A stretch of 64,000 nucleotides of DNA from Sipunculus nudus (taxonomy: Eukaryota > Annelida > Sipuncula > Golfingiida > Sipunculidae): the NCBI GenBank assembly GCA_026874595.1, contig CM049321.1, forward strand, positions 19,130,979 through 19,194,978, given 5' to 3'. This document shows, piece by piece, positions 62,321 through 64,000 of the stretch. Under the pieces are notes generated by a model. The model did no database searches. It was not told where the DNA came from and worked only from the letters and a program-made list of their open reading frames with translations. The position numbers and the translations under genes were made by a program. Numbering within the stretch: the first letter of the stretch is position 1; each line of letters opens with the position of its first letter.

Positions 62321-62485
62321 ATGATTAGCGCTGTTACTTGCATGAAAGATTGTACGTGTATATATTGCAATGCCATTTTATGGAATTGTGGACAAAGAAC
62401 CATACGGTCCGATTATTTAATGTGCAGACGGATAAATTACGGTAATAAAAGACGTGGAGTTTGTTGTAGCTACACTCCTCACTGA
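62321..62485 (+). CDS. Candidate small Cys-rich protein, copy 2 (54 aa)
   Basis: Same eight-cysteine frame as 55126-55290, identical except for one Gly-to-Arg change at residue 44. The 15-codon leader present in copy 1 is frameshifted here by one inserted base upstream, so if a protein is made from both, it starts at MISAVTC or comes from splicing. The flanking DNA is equally conserved, so recency alone could explain the match. Confidence 0.35.
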   Translation: MISAVTCMKDCTCIYCNAILWNCGQRTIRSDYLMCRRINYGNKRRGVCCSYTPH

Positions 62486-63449
62486 GCGGTTATACACTGT
62501 AGTCGTTCCTGGTCTCCTTCGTTGTAACCGCTGTTTGTACAGCAGTATTCTCGCTGTCTCACCACCAGGGCTCGCACAGGGAAAAGTATTGTAATCAGTT
62601 TCGAAGTTTAATATCGTTGGTCTGATATACTTATGGTCAGCTATGCTTAGTCGTCCTGCTGTTTTTTTTATATTCCCAGAAGTTTTCTAAAGTATATTTA
62701 ATTATCAAAAGACGTATTGCTTATAATTTAGGGCGGAACACGATCAAGCAGCTGGCGGAGGCATGCGCCCTGGAAGTACTTTCTAATTGAGCCATATAAT
62801 ATCTGAAACCTATTCAATCTCAACTACTTAGCAGCATGGGGCATGAATAGGTGTTCGCATAATTATATTTTAATTGAATCTGACGCAATAGCAGTCGATC
62901 AATGATTTAACAGGAGAAATATATTTGAAACAAACACTGATTATCACGGGAAGTTCCCTATCGAATTATACATGATTGATAGTGTATGGGCTTCGTCCGC
63001 TAATAAGCAAAGACAATCTTCATGAGCATCAGGCCGAGATCAATTACTTTTCAAATGTGTCGTCAATGCTAGAGCAGGAGAAACAAATATTGGCCTAGCA
63101 TTGATCAACACATTCATACCCATTACGAATTGGCAGTGTACTGACCTCGTTCGCTGATAAACGAAGATAATTGTCATTGACACAAGGTTTAAGGTCAAAT
63201 AACCGTTCAATTTTATTTTAATTTTATCTCTGCCAAGTGAGCAAACGTAATATTTATAGAACCAGTGCTGCAATTCATTCACTTAACATTCATGAAAACT
63301 AACGTAATAACGTTCCAATTACATATAGTACATTATATCAAACCTAACGTCTCATCTCAACTGCTCATAAAGCATACGCTCCTTTATATTTATGTTGGGA
63401 TTTTAAGATTTAAATAATATATATCCTCGTAGCAGCGACTGGGTGAAGA

Positions 63450-63815
63450 ATGTACGGGCACCTGTCGGCGCTACCATGGCTAGTTAACTGCAAACTTGCT
63501 TTATATAGTCTAGGCGCACGACTGAAGGTCGTGGGTTCCTGGGCGCTCTGGAGGCTAAAGGGTAGGCCGTTCCCCACGGCCGACCTTCCCTCCGCTTTCG
63601 GTGGTATGACCAAGGAATACGAAATGACAAAATGCGTGGTCTATTACCCTGCAACACGCACACACACGCACACACCCACGCGTATATGCGTACAAGTGAG
63701 AACCTTGCTTTCACACTATACTTCCGAGGACGAACAGTTCTGCAAGAGTTCTGCAAGAAGAGCCCTTGACATCCAAAAACTTAGTACGCTTGTTTCCTCG
63801 CACACTTTTTTTTAA
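63450..63815 (+). other. Long ORF in duplication copy 2, probably not coding
   Basis: Counterpart of 56190-56525 with a different C-terminus (LSTLVSSHTFF) after a 1-bp deletion. Same reasoning: all compared substitutions are non-synonymous. Confidence 0.5.
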
Positions 63816-64000
63816 AGAAAAAGGCTGGTAAGACAGGAGAACGATGTGTTGACTCAGCGCATAACTTGCGAGGACAACTTGCGAGGATTTTCAATTTATG
63901 TCATGGCTTCGTGTCATAGAGAGGACCTACAAATCAGCATATCAAGTGTTAAACATATTTATTTATAACAGGATTGCAAAAATACATGCTTTCCTATATA

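Larger units (their letters stand above)
60893..64000 (+). repeat. Segmental duplication, copy 2 (runs off the window)
   Basis: Direct repeat of 53695 onward with offset 7198 bp at its left edge. Identity is highest around 62290-63200 and lower, with indels, around 61980-62280. The repeat continues to the last base, so the right edge is unknown. Confidence 0.97.

Noticed and set aside
63508-63552. tRNA- or SINE-like phrase (AGGTCGTGGGTTCC with upstream TAGTC.GGCGCACGA)
   Set aside because: It resembles an internal Pol III B box, but no cloverleaf can be folded and no SINE tail is seen.

Overview
This is an AT-rich, repeat-dense stretch of animal nuclear DNA. It holds GT-AG introns, protein exons of a metazoan kinase, many short non-autonomous transposons, minisatellites and (TA)n tracts. 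The repeat families resemble those of bivalve mollusc genomes: hairpin-ended elements with tandem cores, GGTGGCGCCACCT palindromes, AGGTCAAAGGTCAAGGTCA blocks and a pearl-like element. Bivalve origin is therefore the best guess; it is an inference from repeat content, not a proven assignment.

One gene is certain. Fourteen + strand coding exons between 33976 and 49815 encode 464 residues of a PFTAIRE-type cyclin-dependent kinase (CDK14 / Eip63E class). Every splice junction is GT-AG and phase-compatible, and all catalytic residues are present. Its 5' exons are not confidently found; a 41-nt, phase-compatible candidate lies at 6631-6671. A spliced 3' UTR exon probably begins at 50367.

1-33975, upstream of the identified kinase exons, is almost entirely repeats. 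They are: a 2.0-kb foldback element (1351-3378); a ~31-bp minisatellite (6203-6612); a pearl/Helentron-like element with a 280-bp tandem core (11653-13503) that split an older ~365-bp array; two long copies of a TTAGCTCAGCTGAC hairpin family (16014-18470, 18802-20873), the second holding a 1.03-kb TA-flanked element; a GTATCCCC hairpin element (22440-23132); a 20-bp minisatellite (23257-23594) interrupted by a 4.24-kb terminal-inverted-repeat element (23595-27833); and a 780-bp hAT-type MITE with a perfect 8-bp target duplication (30254-31033). Inside the 4.24-kb element, three minus-strand exons join in phase to encode a 56-residue basic peptide that I do not recognise.

53695-64000 is a tandem segmental duplication: about 3.1 kb at 53695-56758 returns at 60893-64000, offset by 7198 bp, and a 36-bp minisatellite (57715-59325) lies between. 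Each copy carries a short eight-cysteine ORF (54 codons, one amino-acid difference). Copy 2 also has a 109-codon ORF with a signal-peptide-like start that is frame-disrupted in copy 1. None of these small ORFs matches a family I can name.

Most other open frames are repeat translations or chance ORFs in AT-rich DNA.
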